From positions 1 to 64,000 of the forward strand of contig NZ_VFUA01000022.1 in the NCBI RefSeq assembly GCF_006440735.1: a DNA stretch of 64,000 bases. Reading direction: 5' to 3'. The position numbers and the translations under genes are program-made. This document shows positions 1-9,817 of the stretch, piece after piece. This DNA comes from Mesorhizobium sp. B2-7-1 (GTDB lineage Bacteria > Pseudomonadota > Alphaproteobacteria > Rhizobiales > Rhizobiaceae). Numbering within the stretch: position 1 is the stretch's first letter; each line of letters starts with the position of its first letter. The notes under the pieces were generated by a model, which made no database searches, was not told where the DNA came from, and was given only the letters and a program-made list of their open reading frames with translations.

Positions 1-758
1 TCTTCAATGGCCTGACCCCGATCTACACCGACTGGGGCAAGTGCATGCCGATGGCCGAAAACGTCATGGCCGCCTGCCGGGCGAACAACGCGCTGCATCT
101 CTTCCCAGGCACCGTCTATAATTACGGCTCGCCAATGCCGCAGGTGATCACCGAGCAGACGCCATTCCATGCGACCACCGAGAAGGGCCGCATCCGCTGC
201 GCCATGGAGGACCTTTTCCGCGGCGAGGCCGAAGCCGGCCGGGTGCGCACCATTGTGCTCAGGGCAGGCGACTTCTTCGGCGGCACCGGCAGCGGCTCCT
301 GGTTCGACCTCGTCGTCGCCGCCAAGATGGAGAAAGGCGTCTACACCGCGCCCGGCCCGGCCGACCTGACGCATGAATGGGCCTACCTGCCGGACTTCGC
401 CGTCGGCTTCGTCGGCCTGGCGAAGAACCTCGACAAAACGGGCTACTACGAGGCGATCAACTTCCCCGGCCACGCCATCACCGACCTCGACATGAAGGCC
501 GCGGCCGAGAAGGCGCTCGGCCGCAAGCTGAAGCTCTCCTTCATGCCCTGGTGGGTGCTGCGCGCCGGCAGCCCGTTCGTGGCCATGTGGCGCGAGATCG
601 TCTCGATGTCCTATCTGCGCTTCGAAGCGCACCGGCTGGTCTCGACGCGGCTGGAGGAGGTGATCGGCGAAATCCCGCACACCCCGCTCGACCAGGCGGT
701 GAAGGAAGCCATGCAGGATATCGGCATCGCCGTGGAGCCGTCGCGGTTGGCCGTCTGA
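1..758 (+). CDS. NAD-dependent epimerase/SDR family protein, 5' end missing
   Basis: The frame is open from base 3 to the TGA at 756-758 and has no start of its own, so the gene begins upstream of the window; the first internal ATG is at 45. The visible part is the C-terminal two thirds of an extended SDR (nucleotide-sugar-epimerase-like) protein. It has the segment FPGTVYNYG, where the active-site region of the family lies, followed by EKGRIRCAMEDLF, whose Lys may be the catalytic Lys of a variant YxxxK motif. The N-terminal Rossmann glycine motif is outside the window. The substrate cannot be told. Confidence 0.75.
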   Translation, partial: FNGLTPIYTDWGKCMPMAENVMAACRANNALHLFPGTVYNYGSPMPQVITEQTPFHATTEKGRIRCAMEDLFRGEAEAGRVRTIVLRAGDFFGGTGSGSWFDLVVAAKMEKGVYTAPGPADLTHEWAYLPDFAVGFVGLAKNLDKTGYYEAINFPGHAITDLDMKAAAEKALGRKLKLSFMPWWVLRAGSPFVAMWREIVSMSYLRFEAHRLVSTRLEEVIGEIPHTPLDQAVKEAMQDIGIAVEPSRLAV

Positions 759-917
759 TCAGATCCTGCCCATCAACAAAAGGATCAGCAGCACGATCAG
801 GACGACGCCGACGATGCCGGACGGCCCGTAGCCCCAGGAGCGCGAATGCGGCCAGGCCGGCACGGCGCCGATCAGGATCAGAACCAGGATGATTACGAGA
901 AGTGTCGTGATGGTCAT
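759..917 (-). CDS. DUF3309-type small membrane protein
   Basis: A 52-residue protein starts at the ATG whose complement is 915-917 and stops at 759-761, one base after the preceding convergent gene. It begins MTITTLLVIILVLILIGA, has a central AWPHSRSWGYGPSG turn and ends with a second hydrophobic stretch and GRI. Two short hydrophobic helices around a Trp/Tyr/Gly-rich hairpin are the layout of DUF3309 proteins, common in rhizobia. The function of that family is unknown. The gene is too short for most gene finders, but the length and motif order fit the family closely. Confidence 0.8.
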   Translation of the reverse strand: MTITTLLVIILVLILIGAVPAWPHSRSWGYGPSGIVGVVLIVLLILLLMGRI

Positions 918-955
918 GAGAAGCCCTCGCCGTTTAACCTAACTTGAGGGGACAA

Positions 956-990
956 TGCAAAAAGCCGCCCGGTTGTTCCCGGGCGGCTTT
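956..990 (-). terminator. Rho-independent terminator of the RND efflux operon
   Basis: Perfect 12-bp stem (961-972 with 979-990) and a 6-base loop. On the minus strand the stem is followed by a run of five T. It lies just beyond the pump gene's stop codon at 1015. Confidence 0.8.
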
Positions 991-1014
991 TGTCGTTGGA
1001 GTTGTGAAACCGCT

Positions 1015-4000
1015 CTATTCCGCGGCTTTCGGGAAGGCCTCCGCCGGCCCGGCGCCGACTTCCTGGGCCGGCTCGTCGGTCGTGACCTTGCCTTTGCCGC
1101 GCCGGAACAGGCGGCTGAACCAGTTGCGTCGCTGGCCGGGTTTCACCTTGGCGCGGGTAAACACCATCAGCATCGACGGCGTCACCACCAGCGTCAGCAG
1201 CGTGGCGAAGGACAGGCCGAAGACGATCGCCGAGGACAGCGATATCCACCATTGCGTCGACGGCGCGTTGATCGTCGTCTCGTGATGGAAGATTTCGAGA
1301 CCGAGCCCGAAGGCGATCGGCAGCACGCCGAGAATGGCCGACACCGCCGTCAGCACCACCGGACGGGCACGCTCGCGGCAAGTCTGCAGCACCGCGTCCA
1401 TCTTGTCCCAGCCTTCCTCGCGCAACCGGTCGTAGGTGTCGATGAGCACGATGTTGTTGTTCACCACCACGCCGGCCAGCGCGATGACGCCGATGCCCGA
1501 CATGACGATGCCGAAGGCCTCGCCTGTCAAAAGCAATCCGAGGAACACGCCGATCGTCGCCATGACCACGCAGGACAAGACAAGCCACACGCTGGTGAAC
1601 TTGTTGAACTGCGCGAGCAGCACCAGGAAGATCAGGAAGATCGCCGCGCCAAAGGCCTTGCCGAGGAAGGCGCTGGCTTCCGCGCTGTCCTCGTTGGAGC
1701 CGGCGAGCTTCCAGCGGATGCCGCTGCCGAGATCCATGTCGGCGACGGCCTTGGTGACCTGTTCCTGCACCGCCGCGACCTGCGCGCCGCCGCTGACATT
1801 GGCCTGCACCACCACGGTGCGCGCGCCGTCGATGCGGTTGAGCACGCCGACGGTCGGCTCGGGCTTGCGCACGACGAAGTTGGAGATCGGCACCGAGCCT
1901 TGCGAGGTCTGCACCCTGAGCTCGTCGAGCGTCGACAGCGTGCGCCGGTCTTCGGGCAGGCGCAGCCGGATGTCGACCGCGTCGTCGGCGCCGGCGGGCC
2001 GGTATTCCGACAGCTTGAGGCCGTTGGTCACCAGTTGCACCACCGTGCCGACCGAAGTCGGGCTGATGCCGTATTGCGCCGCCTTGGCGCGATCGACCTC
2101 GATCGCCCAGTCGACACCGGGCGGCGGCAGGCCGTCCGAAATGTCGATGACATTGGGGATCTTTGCGATGCGTGCCGCGACCGCCCGCGCCTTGTCGTCG
2201 AGTCCGGCCGGATCGACGGCCGACAGCCGGATCTGGATCGGCTTGCCGGTCGGCGGGCCGGCTTCGGGCACGCGCACTTCGACGTCGACGCCGGGAATGC
2301 CGGCCATCACGCCGCGCAGGTCGTCGAGGATCTGGTTGGCGGACTTGCGCTCGCGCCAGTCGACGAACTCGTACTGGATGACGCCAACCACGTCCTCCGG
2401 GATGTCCTGGCCGCCGCCTTGCGTCTTGCCGACGCGCGTATAGACCGACTTCACGCCTGGCCAGCCGAGCAGCCGGTTTTCCGCCGTCTTGGTCGCAGCG
2501 TCCATTTCGGCCAGCGAGAGATTGCCGCGCGCGTGCACGTAGAGTAGCCCGTAGTCCGGCTCGACACTGGGGAAGAACTCGACGCCGGCGCCATATTTCG
2601 AATAGGCGAAGCCGACGCCGACCAAAAGGGCGACGGTGAGCAGGATGACGGTGATCGGGAAGCGCACCGCCTGCTTGACCACGGCCATGTACCAGCCGTC
2701 GCGGTTGCCCTCCTCGTGATGCTCCGGCGCCTTGGCGAAGATCGCGCCCAGCGTCGGCGCGAACACCAGCGCGTAGAGCATCGAGGCCGACAGCGTCACG
2801 ATCAGCGTGATCGGCATATACTTCATGAAATCGCCGATGATGCCCGGCCAGAACAGCAGCGGCGAGAAGGCGGCGATGCGCGTCATCGTCGCCGCGATGA
2901 CCGGCCCGGCCATGCGCTTGGCCGCCAGCGCGAAGGCGTCCGCCTTCGGCATGCCCTCGCTCATGCGCCGTTCGGCGAATTCGGTGACGATGATGGCGTC
3001 GTCCACCAGCATGCCGACCGCCAGGATGAGGCTGAACAGCACGATCATGTTGATCGTGTAGCCCATCATGGCAAGCAGCAGGATGCCCATCAGGAACGAT
3101 GACGGGATGGCAAGACCGATGAGCAGCGAGGCCCGTCCCGACAGCGCGTAGAGGATGACGATGAACACCAGGATAACGGCGATCATCACATGGTTCTGCA
3201 GATCGCCCAGCAGCTGGTTGACGAAGACGGACTTGTCCTGCGTGTAGGTGACATGCATGCCTTCCGGCATCGTCTTGATGAAATTGTCCGACACCTCCCG
3301 GACATGGGTAAGCGTGTCGATCAGGTTGGCGCCGATGCGCTTCTTCACTTCGATGGCGATGGCCGGTCTGCCGTCGAGGCGGGTGACCGTCTCGGCATCC
3401 TTGAAGGTCGAGCGTATGGTCGCGATGTCCTTGGCCTGCACCACGGCATTGGGCGTGGCGACGACCGGCAGGTTGGCGACATCTTCCGGCGTCTCGATCA
3501 GCGACGGCACCTTGACCGCGTATTTGCCTTCAGAGCCCTCGAGATTGCCGGCCGCGACAAGGCTGTTGGAGGAGGCGACGCCCTGGATCACCTGGTCGAG
3601 CTGCAGCCCGTAGGAGGACAGCTTGACCGGGTCGACGACGACCTCGACGAGGTCGTCGCGCGCGCCTTGCAGCGAGCCTTCGAGCACGCCAGGCACTTCC
3701 TCGATTCGGTCGCGCAGCTCGCGCGCGGCAGCCGTCAGCACGCGCTCCGGCACGTCGCCGGAAAGTGTTACGACCAGAACCGGGAACTCCGAGACGTTGA
3801 CCTCGTTGACCGTCGGTTCCTCGGCCGCCTGCGGCAGGTCGGCCTTGGCGTCCTGCACCTTGCTGCGCGTATCCTGCAGCGCCGTCGCCAGATCGGTCTG
3901 CGGCTGGAACTCGACCAGCACGTAGCCGCCGCCCTGGAAGGCGGCCGAGCGCATCTCCTTGAGCCCCTTGAGGCTCTTGAGCTTGCTCTCCATCGGCCTC

Positions 4001-4191
4001 AGCAGCAGCCGCTCGGAATCCTCCGGCGAGATGCCCTGATAGATCAGGCTGACATACATCATCGGAATCGGAACGTCGGGCTCCGCTTCCTTCGGCGTCG
4101 ACTGATAGGCGACCCAACCCGCGACAAGCAGGAACAGCAGCGCCGATATCGTGAGGCGGGCGTTGTTGATGGCGAGTCTGACGATATCCAT
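1015..4191 (-). CDS. RND efflux transporter, inner-membrane pump subunit
   Basis: This 1058-residue protein has the usual length of an AcrB/MexB-class hydrophobe-amphiphile efflux pump, driven by the proton gradient. The N terminus MDIVRLAINNARLTISAL is the first membrane helix. It is followed by the periplasmic porter segment (PMMYVSLIYQG, SPEDSERLLLRPME) and the TM4 motif AVGMLVDDAIIVTEF, with the proton-relay Asp pair at 397-398. A second porter half and helices follow. I chose the ATG at 4191 because the longer frame adds a basic, non-conserved leader. It lies 74 bp downstream of the adaptor gene, so the two form an operon. No outer-membrane channel gene is next to it. The substrate is unknown. 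Confidence 0.92.
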   Translation of the reverse strand: MDIVRLAINNARLTISALLFLLVAGWVAYQSTPKEAEPDVPIPMMYVSLIYQGISPEDSERLLLRPMESKLKSLKGLKEMRSAAFQGGGYVLVEFQPQTDLATALQDTRSKVQDAKADLPQAAEEPTVNEVNVSEFPVLVVTLSGDVPERVLTAAARELRDRIEEVPGVLEGSLQGARDDLVEVVVDPVKLSSYGLQLDQVIQGVASSNSLVAAGNLEGSEGKYAVKVPSLIETPEDVANLPVVATPNAVVQAKDIATIRSTFKDAETVTRLDGRPAIAIEVKKRIGANLIDTLTHVREVSDNFIKTMPEGMHVTYTQDKSVFVNQLLGDLQNHVMIAVILVFIVILYALSGRASLLIGLAIPSSFLMGILLLAMMGYTINMIVLFSLILAVGMLVDDAIIVTEFAERRMSEGMPKADAFALAAKRMAGPVIAATMTRIAAFSPLLFWPGIIGDFMKYMPITLIVTLSASMLYALVFAPTLGAIFAKAPEHHEEGNRDGWYMAVVKQAVRFPITVILLTVALLVGVGFAYSKYGAGVEFFPSVEPDYGLLYVHARGNLSLAEMDAATKTAENRLLGWPGVKSVYTRVGKTQGGGQDIPEDVVGVIQYEFVDWRERKSANQILDDLRGVMAGIPGVDVEVRVPEAGPPTGKPIQIRLSAVDPAGLDDKARAVAARIAKIPNVIDISDGLPPPGVDWAIEVDRAKAAQYGISPTSVGTVVQLVTNGLKLSEYRPAGADDAVDIRLRLPEDRRTLSTLDELRVQTSQGSVPISNFVVRKPEPTVGVLNRIDGARTVVVQANVSGGAQVAAVQEQVTKAVADMDLGSGIRWKLAGSNEDSAEASAFLGKAFGAAIFLIFLVLLAQFNKFTSVWLVLSCVVMATIGVFLGLLLTGEAFGIVMSGIGVIALAGVVVNNNIVLIDTYDRLREEGWDKMDAVLQTCRERARPVVLTAVSAILGVLPIAFGLGLEIFHHETTINAPSTQWWISLSSAIVFGLSFATLLTLVVTPSMLMVFTRAKVKPGQRRNWFSRLFRRGKGKVTTDEPAQEVGAGPAEAFPKAAE

Positions 4192-4265
4192 GACTTCGGC
4201 CTGTTGTTTTCGGGCTGCGAACCGGCTGCCGCCGGGCAAGGGCCCGGCGCGCGCCGCGTCGTGCT

Positions 4266-5474
4266 TTACTGCGTGCCGGCGGTGGCTTCGCCGATCAGCT
4301 TGTTGATGGTCGCCTGGTCGGCCTCGACGGGCTTCACCAGATCGCCTTCCTTCACCAGCTCCTGGCCGGCGACGATGATGCGCGCATCTTCCGGAATGCC
4401 GCCCAGCACCAGGCCATGCGGCGTATCGTCGACGAGGTCGATCGGGAAGAAGGCCACCTTGTCGTCCTTGCCGACGGCGCGGATGCCGAGGTCGCCCTTG
4501 TCGCCCAACGTCACCACCGAGCGCGGCAGCATCACCGCGTTGGTCGGCTCGGCGCTGAGCGTGATCTCGGCCGTCATCCCGGCGGGGATGGAGCCATCGC
4601 CATTGGGGATCGCCACCTCGACACGGAAGGTGCGGGTCTGCGCCGAGGCATCGCGGCTGATATAGCGCACGGTGCCGGTGACCTTCTGGTCGTTGACCAG
4701 GCGCACATCGGCCTCGTCGCCGATCTTGACGTAGCGCAGGTCGCGCTCGCTGATCTCGCCGCGCGCGATCACCGGATCGAGCTTCAGGATCGTCGCCACC
4801 TCGCCACCCTGCATCACCGAGCTGCCGAGCTCCACCGGAATGCGGTCGATGACACCGTCGAACGGCGCCTTGACCTCGTTGCGGTCGAGCTCGGCCTGCG
4901 CGGTGTCGAGCTGCGACTGCGCCAGCGTCAGGTTGGAACGGGCGGTGTCGAGCTGCAGCTTCGGCAGATTGCCGGTCTTGGCCAGCCGCTCGGCGGCGTC
5001 GAGCTCGGCCTTGCGCTGCACCACAAGCTGCTTGGCGTTGTCGACCATCGAGATTTTTTCCTCGGCCGCGAGCATCAGCACCAGGTCGCCGGTCTTGACG
5101 TGGTCGCCCTGCTTGACCGGCAGCTTGTCGATGACGCCGTTGACGCGCGTTGCAAGCACCGCGCGCTTGTCGGCTTCGGTGAGACCCGAGATCCGTATCG
5201 CCCGCGCGAATGTCTTGCGCGGCGGCGTCACCACCGCGACAGTGCGCGGCGCGGCCTTGGGCTCGGCCTGCGCCGTGCTCGGCTTGGCGCGGTCGGGCTG
5301 CGCCGGCTTGGCGGCGTCAGCAGGCTTGTCGGTGGTGACCGACTTGTCGGTGGCAACCGACTTGTCCGCGGCGCTGCCGACGGACGAGAACTCGCCCGTC
5401 CCCATCCAGGCCGCGAACCCGATGAGCACGACAATGGCTGCAAGCTTGTGAAACCTGATCTTCGGCATCGTCAT
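4266..5474 (-). CDS. RND efflux periplasmic adaptor (membrane fusion protein)
   Basis: This 402-residue HlyD/AcrA-type adaptor joins the pump encoded downstream to an outer-membrane channel. It has an N-terminal anchor helix (about residues 11-25), then a low-complexity linker with repeated DKS-V-x-T units (about 36-75). The lipoyl/barrel-sandwich motif GDHVKTGDLVLML, a coiled-coil hairpin and the returning strand VKAPFDGVIDRIPVELGSSV follow, then the beta-barrel region. The start could be the first Met or MPKIRF two codons later. It is the first gene of the operon. A TetR-type repressor is often found beside such pairs; none is seen here. Confidence 0.9.
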   Translation of the reverse strand: MTMPKIRFHKLAAIVVLIGFAAWMGTGEFSSVGSAADKSVATDKSVTTDKPADAAKPAQPDRAKPSTAQAEPKAAPRTVAVVTPPRKTFARAIRISGLTEADKRAVLATRVNGVIDKLPVKQGDHVKTGDLVLMLAAEEKISMVDNAKQLVVQRKAELDAAERLAKTGNLPKLQLDTARSNLTLAQSQLDTAQAELDRNEVKAPFDGVIDRIPVELGSSVMQGGEVATILKLDPVIARGEISERDLRYVKIGDEADVRLVNDQKVTGTVRYISRDASAQTRTFRVEVAIPNGDGSIPAGMTAEITLSAEPTNAVMLPRSVVTLGDKGDLGIRAVGKDDKVAFFPIDLVDDTPHGLVLGGIPEDARIIVAGQELVKEGDLVKPVEADQATINKLIGEATAGTQ

Positions 5475-5822
5475 TTTTCCGTTGCAGGACCTGGCGAGGT
5501 CGGCGCTCCCGACTCGGGCGCGCGGCCGATATGGGTGCGCGCAGGGTCCAGTTCAATTTGCCGTGAACGGCGAAGCGCGCCTTCTACCTGAAAGTTGCGG
5601 CGCAATATAGTCGGAAAAGTTGCGGGAACATTGCGGCGTGCAACACTGTACCTCGACAAATGCGGGCTTTTCTGCAAGCCGGCTGGCGCTTTTGCGGGCG
5701 CGTCGACAGTTTCCCCGAGGTTACTGGCAACAGCCGTCAGCATGATGCGAAAAATCTGGCGTGGGCAGCGACTATCGCCCGGTTGGAGCGAGGTTACGCC
5801 CGCGATGCTCCGGTTGAAGCTG
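5475..5822 (-). promoter_or_regulatory. Gene-free upstream region of the efflux operon
   Basis: This 348-base gap separates the adaptor start from the stop of the aldehyde dehydrogenase gene. The promoter of the efflux operon should lie here. I see no clear -35/-10 pair, operator palindrome, small gene or terminator. Confidence 0.35.
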
Positions 5823-7244
5823 TCAAGTGATGAGGTTGAGCAACCGGAAGAGACGCTCGAACGTCCTGCCGTAAGGCGGGCGCAGCAGGCCGCCGGCGCT
5901 GAGCTTCGACTGGATGAAGATCGGCTTTTCCTTGCTGAAGGTGCGGAACCCCCATTCGCCGTGATAGGCGCCGGTGCCGCTCTCGCCGACACCGCCGAAG
6001 GGCTGCCGTTCCTGCACCAGATGCAGCATGCAGTCATTGATCGTGACGCCGCCGGATACGGTTTCCCGCATGACTTTCTGGCGGTTGGCGCTGTCGCTGC
6101 CGAACCAGTAGAGCGCCAGCGGACGCTCGCCCCGGTTCACATGCTCGATGGCCTCGTCGACCGTGCCATATTCGACGATCGGCAGCACCGGCCCGAAGAT
6201 TTCCTCGCGCATCAGCCGCAGATTCTCGCCGGCGTTGCGCACCAGCACGGGCGCCATCTTGCGGTCGGTGACGCCGAGTTTCTCATTCCCAGGATTGACC
6301 TCGGTGATGTCGGCGCCGCTGTCGCGTGCCTCGGCGACCATGTCGCCCAGCCGCCGGTGGTGCCGCTCGCTGACGATCGCCGTGTAGTCGCGATTGTCGC
6401 CGAGGCGCGGATAGAGCTTGGCGATTGCCGCGGCGAACTTGGCCGCGATCGCCGCGCCTTGGCCTTGCGGCACCATGAGATAGTCCGGCGCGATGCAGGT
6501 CTGGCCGGCATTGAGCAGCTTGCCATAGGCGACGCTGGCGACGGCGGCGTCGAGATCGCAGGACGCATCGAAGATCGCCGGCGACTTGCCGCCGAGCTCG
6601 AGCGTCATCGGCGTCAGATTGGCCGCGGCGGCCAGCGCCACCTGGCGGCCGACGGCCGTCGAGCCCGTGAACAGGAGATGGTCGAACGGCAGCGACACGA
6701 ACGCCTTGCCGACCTCCGCATCGCCGACCATCACGCTGACCTCGTCGGCGGCGAAATATTTTTCGACCAGGCTGGCGAGCAAATCCGAAAACTGCGGCGT
6801 CAGCTCCGACGGCTTGATCATAACGCGGTTGCCGGCGGCGATTGCCGCGGTCGCCGGCGCGATGGCGAGCTGGAACGGATAGTTCCACGGCGAGACGATG
6901 CCGACGACGCCGAGCGGCTGCGGCAACAGGCGGTTGCGTCCCGGCAGGAACGGCAGGCTGGTGGCGACATGCCGCTCGCGCATCCAGGCGCTCAGATGCG
7001 ACAGCGCATGCCTGATGCCGGCGCGCACGACGAACAGTTCGGCAAGCCGGGTTTCCTCAGCCGAGCGTGCCGAGAAATCGCTGTCGATCGCAGCACATAT
7101 CTCGGCCTCGTGCTTTTCGGTGAGCGCCAGCAGGCGGGTCAGCCGGTCCTTACGCATGTCGAGCGTCGGGAACGGCTCCTTCTCGAAGGCCCTGCACTGC
7201 GCTTCAAACCTGACCCCGAGAGCGTTCTGTCTGGTCTGCAGCAT
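5823..7244 (-). CDS. Coniferyl-aldehyde-type aldehyde dehydrogenase
   Basis: This 473-residue NAD(P)-dependent aldehyde dehydrogenase belongs to the short class-3/CalB group, which oxidises aromatic or fatty aldehydes to acids. Visible motifs are SPWNYPFQL (near 118), the nucleotide-binding FTGSTAVG (192-199), TLELGGKSP with general base Glu216, and GQTC with nucleophile Cys250. The start at 7244 is chosen because GGGGAGG precedes it at good spacing; the upstream 39 codons look unlike the family. It is divergent from the AraC/GyrI regulator at 7552, which could control it. Exact substrate is an inference from family resemblance. Confidence 0.85.
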   Translation of the reverse strand: MLQTRQNALGVRFEAQCRAFEKEPFPTLDMRKDRLTRLLALTEKHEAEICAAIDSDFSARSAEETRLAELFVVRAGIRHALSHLSAWMRERHVATSLPFLPGRNRLLPQPLGVVGIVSPWNYPFQLAIAPATAAIAAGNRVMIKPSELTPQFSDLLASLVEKYFAADEVSVMVGDAEVGKAFVSLPFDHLLFTGSTAVGRQVALAAAANLTPMTLELGGKSPAIFDASCDLDAAVASVAYGKLLNAGQTCIAPDYLMVPQGQGAAIAAKFAAAIAKLYPRLGDNRDYTAIVSERHHRRLGDMVAEARDSGADITEVNPGNEKLGVTDRKMAPVLVRNAGENLRLMREEIFGPVLPIVEYGTVDEAIEHVNRGERPLALYWFGSDSANRQKVMRETVSGGVTINDCMLHLVQERQPFGGVGESGTGAYHGEWGFRTFSKEKPIFIQSKLSAGGLLRPPYGRTFERLFRLLNLIT

Positions 7245-7551
7245 CGCTACCTCCCCTTTACGTTCAGGTAAGTTACATCGCCCGGACAACCGAATCCAGC
7301 ATCGCCCCGGTTCAGCAGGGGAATGCTCCGGCCATCGCCCCGATCCGGGCGCTTCGAACATGCCGTTTGGCGCCCGTCATCGACATCGGAAGCGATCGGT
7401 CCGCAAACGGCCCTTTTCGCCGGTCATATATCGATTGGGCGCGCGTGAACGGTCCTTGGCGATGGTGCGTGGCTCGTGACAAAAACCGCAAGATCGGTCG
7501 AGCGCCTCACGTCCGCGCGGCTTAGCTGGTGCTGCCACGGAGAATAAAACT
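7245..7551. promoter_or_regulatory. Divergent promoter region, aldehyde dehydrogenase and AraC regulator
   Basis: A 307-base gap between two divergent genes, so it must hold both promoters. I see no strong palindrome, no small reading frame worth calling and no RNA structure. Confidence 0.35.
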
Positions 7552-8436
7552 ATGAAGGCGGCAGTTCAAAACCACCATGCCCGGATGCGGCGGGTGCTGG
7601 ATCACATAGACCGGCATCTCGACGACGATCTGGACCTGGACGCGCTGAGCGGCGTCGCGGCCTATTCGAAATATCATTTCCACCGGCAGTTCACGGCGAC
7701 CTTCGGGCTGCCCGTGCATCGCTATGTCCAGCTCGCCCGCATGAAGCGCGCTTCATCCCGGCTGGGCTACGCGGACGCCGAAAGCGTCACGGATATAGCG
7801 ATGGATGCCGGTTACGACGCACCGGATGCGTTCGCCCGCGCCTTTCGTCAGCGGTGCGGGCAGTCGCCTTCGTCGTTCCGGAAATCTCCCGACTGGGGGT
7901 CGTGGCTGATGGCCTTCGGGCCTCTCGACAACGCGAGGAGAAAGCTCATGCAGATAATTTTCACCGATGACGACGTGACGATCCGCGACGTGCCGCCCAC
8001 CCCGGTGGCGATCATGGAACATCGCGGGGATCGGGCAACGCTCGGCGACACCATCCAGCGCTTCATCGCCTGGCGCAAGGCAGCCGGCCTGTCGCCCGAC
8101 ACGAGCCCGACCTTCAACGTCTTCCGGTCCGAAAGATGCCCCGCCGTCGCGGTCGACTACAGCATGGACATTTGCGTCGGCACCGACCAGCCGATCGCGG
8201 CGGACGACAAGCAGATGAAGGCCGGCGTGATCCCCGGCGGACGCTGCGCCGTGCTGCACTACCCCGGCAACACCAACAATCTGGAGCCGGCTGCACTCTA
8301 CCTTTATCGCGAATGGCTTCCGGCCAGCGGCGAGGAGGCGCGCGACTTCCCGATCTATTGCCGGCGACGGCTGTCCTTCCTTCCGGAACTGTCGGTGCCC
8401 GAGATCGTCATCGAACTCTTTTTGCCGCTGAAATAG
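7552..8436 (+). CDS. AraC-family regulator with GyrI-like effector domain
   Basis: This 294-residue protein places the AraC double helix-turn-helix at the N terminus. The first helix pair spans roughly residues 24-55 (LSGVAAYSKYHFHRQF), and the second follows with SVTDIAMDAGYDAPDAFARAF and the closing GQSPSSFR. Residues about 135-290 form a GyrI-like/BmrR-type ligand-binding domain, with the PPTPVAIMEHRGD strand and the EWLPASGEEARDFPIY segment. This is the SbmC/Rob-like arrangement, in which the C-terminal domain binds small hydrophobic ligands. It may regulate the divergent aldehyde dehydrogenase or itself. Confidence 0.88.
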   Translation: MKAAVQNHHARMRRVLDHIDRHLDDDLDLDALSGVAAYSKYHFHRQFTATFGLPVHRYVQLARMKRASSRLGYADAESVTDIAMDAGYDAPDAFARAFRQRCGQSPSSFRKSPDWGSWLMAFGPLDNARRKLMQIIFTDDDVTIRDVPPTPVAIMEHRGDRATLGDTIQRFIAWRKAAGLSPDTSPTFNVFRSERCPAVAVDYSMDICVGTDQPIAADDKQMKAGVIPGGRCAVLHYPGNTNNLEPAALYLYREWLPASGEEARDFPIYCRRRLSFLPELSVPEIVIELFLPLK

Positions 8437-8519
8437 CGTCGCCCTGCAACGGCGGCCTGTCTGCCCCGGTCGCAAAACGGACCGGCCGTCGTCCGCCCGG
8501 TCTCGGCCTTGCCCTGCAG

Positions 8520-9650
8520 TTAGGCGCGCCGCCGCGCGGATTCCGGCTTGACGCGCGCGGCGAGGAATTCCTTGACGCGGCGCCCGGGCGCGGGACCGCG
8601 CAGCGGCTTGAAACCGTCGTCGAGCTCGCCCGAAAGGTCGAGCGTGGCCCGCTGGCCGACGGCGTCGTAATTCTCCTCCAGCCAGTCGCTGGCCGCACTG
8701 CGGCCGAGATCGCGCAGATAGGCGATGAAAGCCCATTCGGCATTGACCTTGGACGAGGCGGAGAGGTCCTTGAACGCCTCGTCGGCATCGATGCGGTGCA
8801 TGCGGATGTCGCGATATTCGCCATGCGGCAGGCGCCCGGCCGCGATCAGTTCCTTGACGAAGGCGATCGAGCGGAATTCACGCAGCAGACCGGCGTTGAA
8901 GGTGATCTCGTCGATGCGGTTCTGGATCTCGTTGGCGCTCTTAGGCGTGCCTTCGCGCACCACTGGGTTGATCTGCACCAGGAGCACGTCCTCGGTCGCC
9001 GCCGTCTTGAAGAACGGATAGAGCGCCGGGTTGCCGCCATAGCCGCCGTCCCAATAGGGCACGCCCTTGATCTCGACCGCCTGGAACAGTTGCGGCAGGC
9101 AGGCCGAGGCCATCACCGTATCGAGGTCGATCTCGCCGTCGGAGAAGACGCGCAATTGCCCGGTCTCGACATTGGTCGCCGAGATGAACAGCTCCATCGA
9201 CTTGCAGGCGCGCACATTGTCGAAGTCGATCTCCTTCGCCACCACGTCGCGCAGCGGGTTGAGGCCGAGCGGATTGGCGACATAGGGCGAGAACACCCGC
9301 GACATCGTGTCGAAGAAGACGTAGCCGGGCGTGTTCTCGATCGACCAGTTGCCCCAGACGACGTCCCAGGGCATGCGCTGCACAGGGCTGAAACGGCCCT
9401 TCGAGGCCACCGCCCGCCAGAAATCGTCGAGCTTTTCTCGCGCGCCTTCCACGCCGCCCCGGACAAATCCGTCGGCCAGCGCCACCGCGTTCATGGCGCC
9501 CGCGCTGGTGCCGGACACCGCAGCGATATCGAGCCGCCCGTCCTCCAGCAGCCGGTCGAGCACGCCCCAGGAAAAGGCGCCGTGCGAGCCGCCGCCCTGG
9601 AGGGCGACGTTGATCTTCTTCTTTTCCTCCGCCTTGCCGTTCTTCGCCAT
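8520..9650 (-). CDS. Patatin-like phospholipase family protein
   Basis: This 376-residue protein has all parts of the patatin fold's Ser-Asp dyad. They are the oxyanion loop QGGGSHGAFSWG (about 18-29), the nucleophile elbow GTSAG with Ser49, and the DGG motif with Asp201. Such enzymes hydrolyse acyl esters of phospholipids or other lipids; the lack of a signal peptide suggests cytoplasmic or secreted-effector use. The start MAKNGKAEEKKKINVAL fits; the longer frame upstream has no family character. It stands alone between an AraC regulator and citrate synthase. The residues after about 330 are not a recognised domain. Confidence 0.87.
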   Translation of the reverse strand: MAKNGKAEEKKKINVALQGGGSHGAFSWGVLDRLLEDGRLDIAAVSGTSAGAMNAVALADGFVRGGVEGAREKLDDFWRAVASKGRFSPVQRMPWDVVWGNWSIENTPGYVFFDTMSRVFSPYVANPLGLNPLRDVVAKEIDFDNVRACKSMELFISATNVETGQLRVFSDGEIDLDTVMASACLPQLFQAVEIKGVPYWDGGYGGNPALYPFFKTAATEDVLLVQINPVVREGTPKSANEIQNRIDEITFNAGLLREFRSIAFVKELIAAGRLPHGEYRDIRMHRIDADEAFKDLSASSKVNAEWAFIAYLRDLGRSAASDWLEENYDAVGQRATLDLSGELDDGFKPLRGPAPGRRVKEFLAARVKPESARRRA

Positions 9651-9817
9651 GGCGTTCCTTGTCTCGATGCGCCGGCCTGCCCTTGCGTCATCGCGAGGGG
9701 CAGCTTCCGCCTGTCTATGTTGCAGTGCAGCATATAAGGACGAACCAAGGCAAGAACACGAACACACAAGCGTGATCATGGGATTTTCCTCGCCCCACTG
9801 GGGCGAGGAACGGCTTC

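Noticed and set aside
955-5591. Several long plus-strand open frames opposite the efflux operon
   Set aside because: They are low-complexity Arg/His/Asp-rich shadows of high-GC genes and have no recognisable domain.
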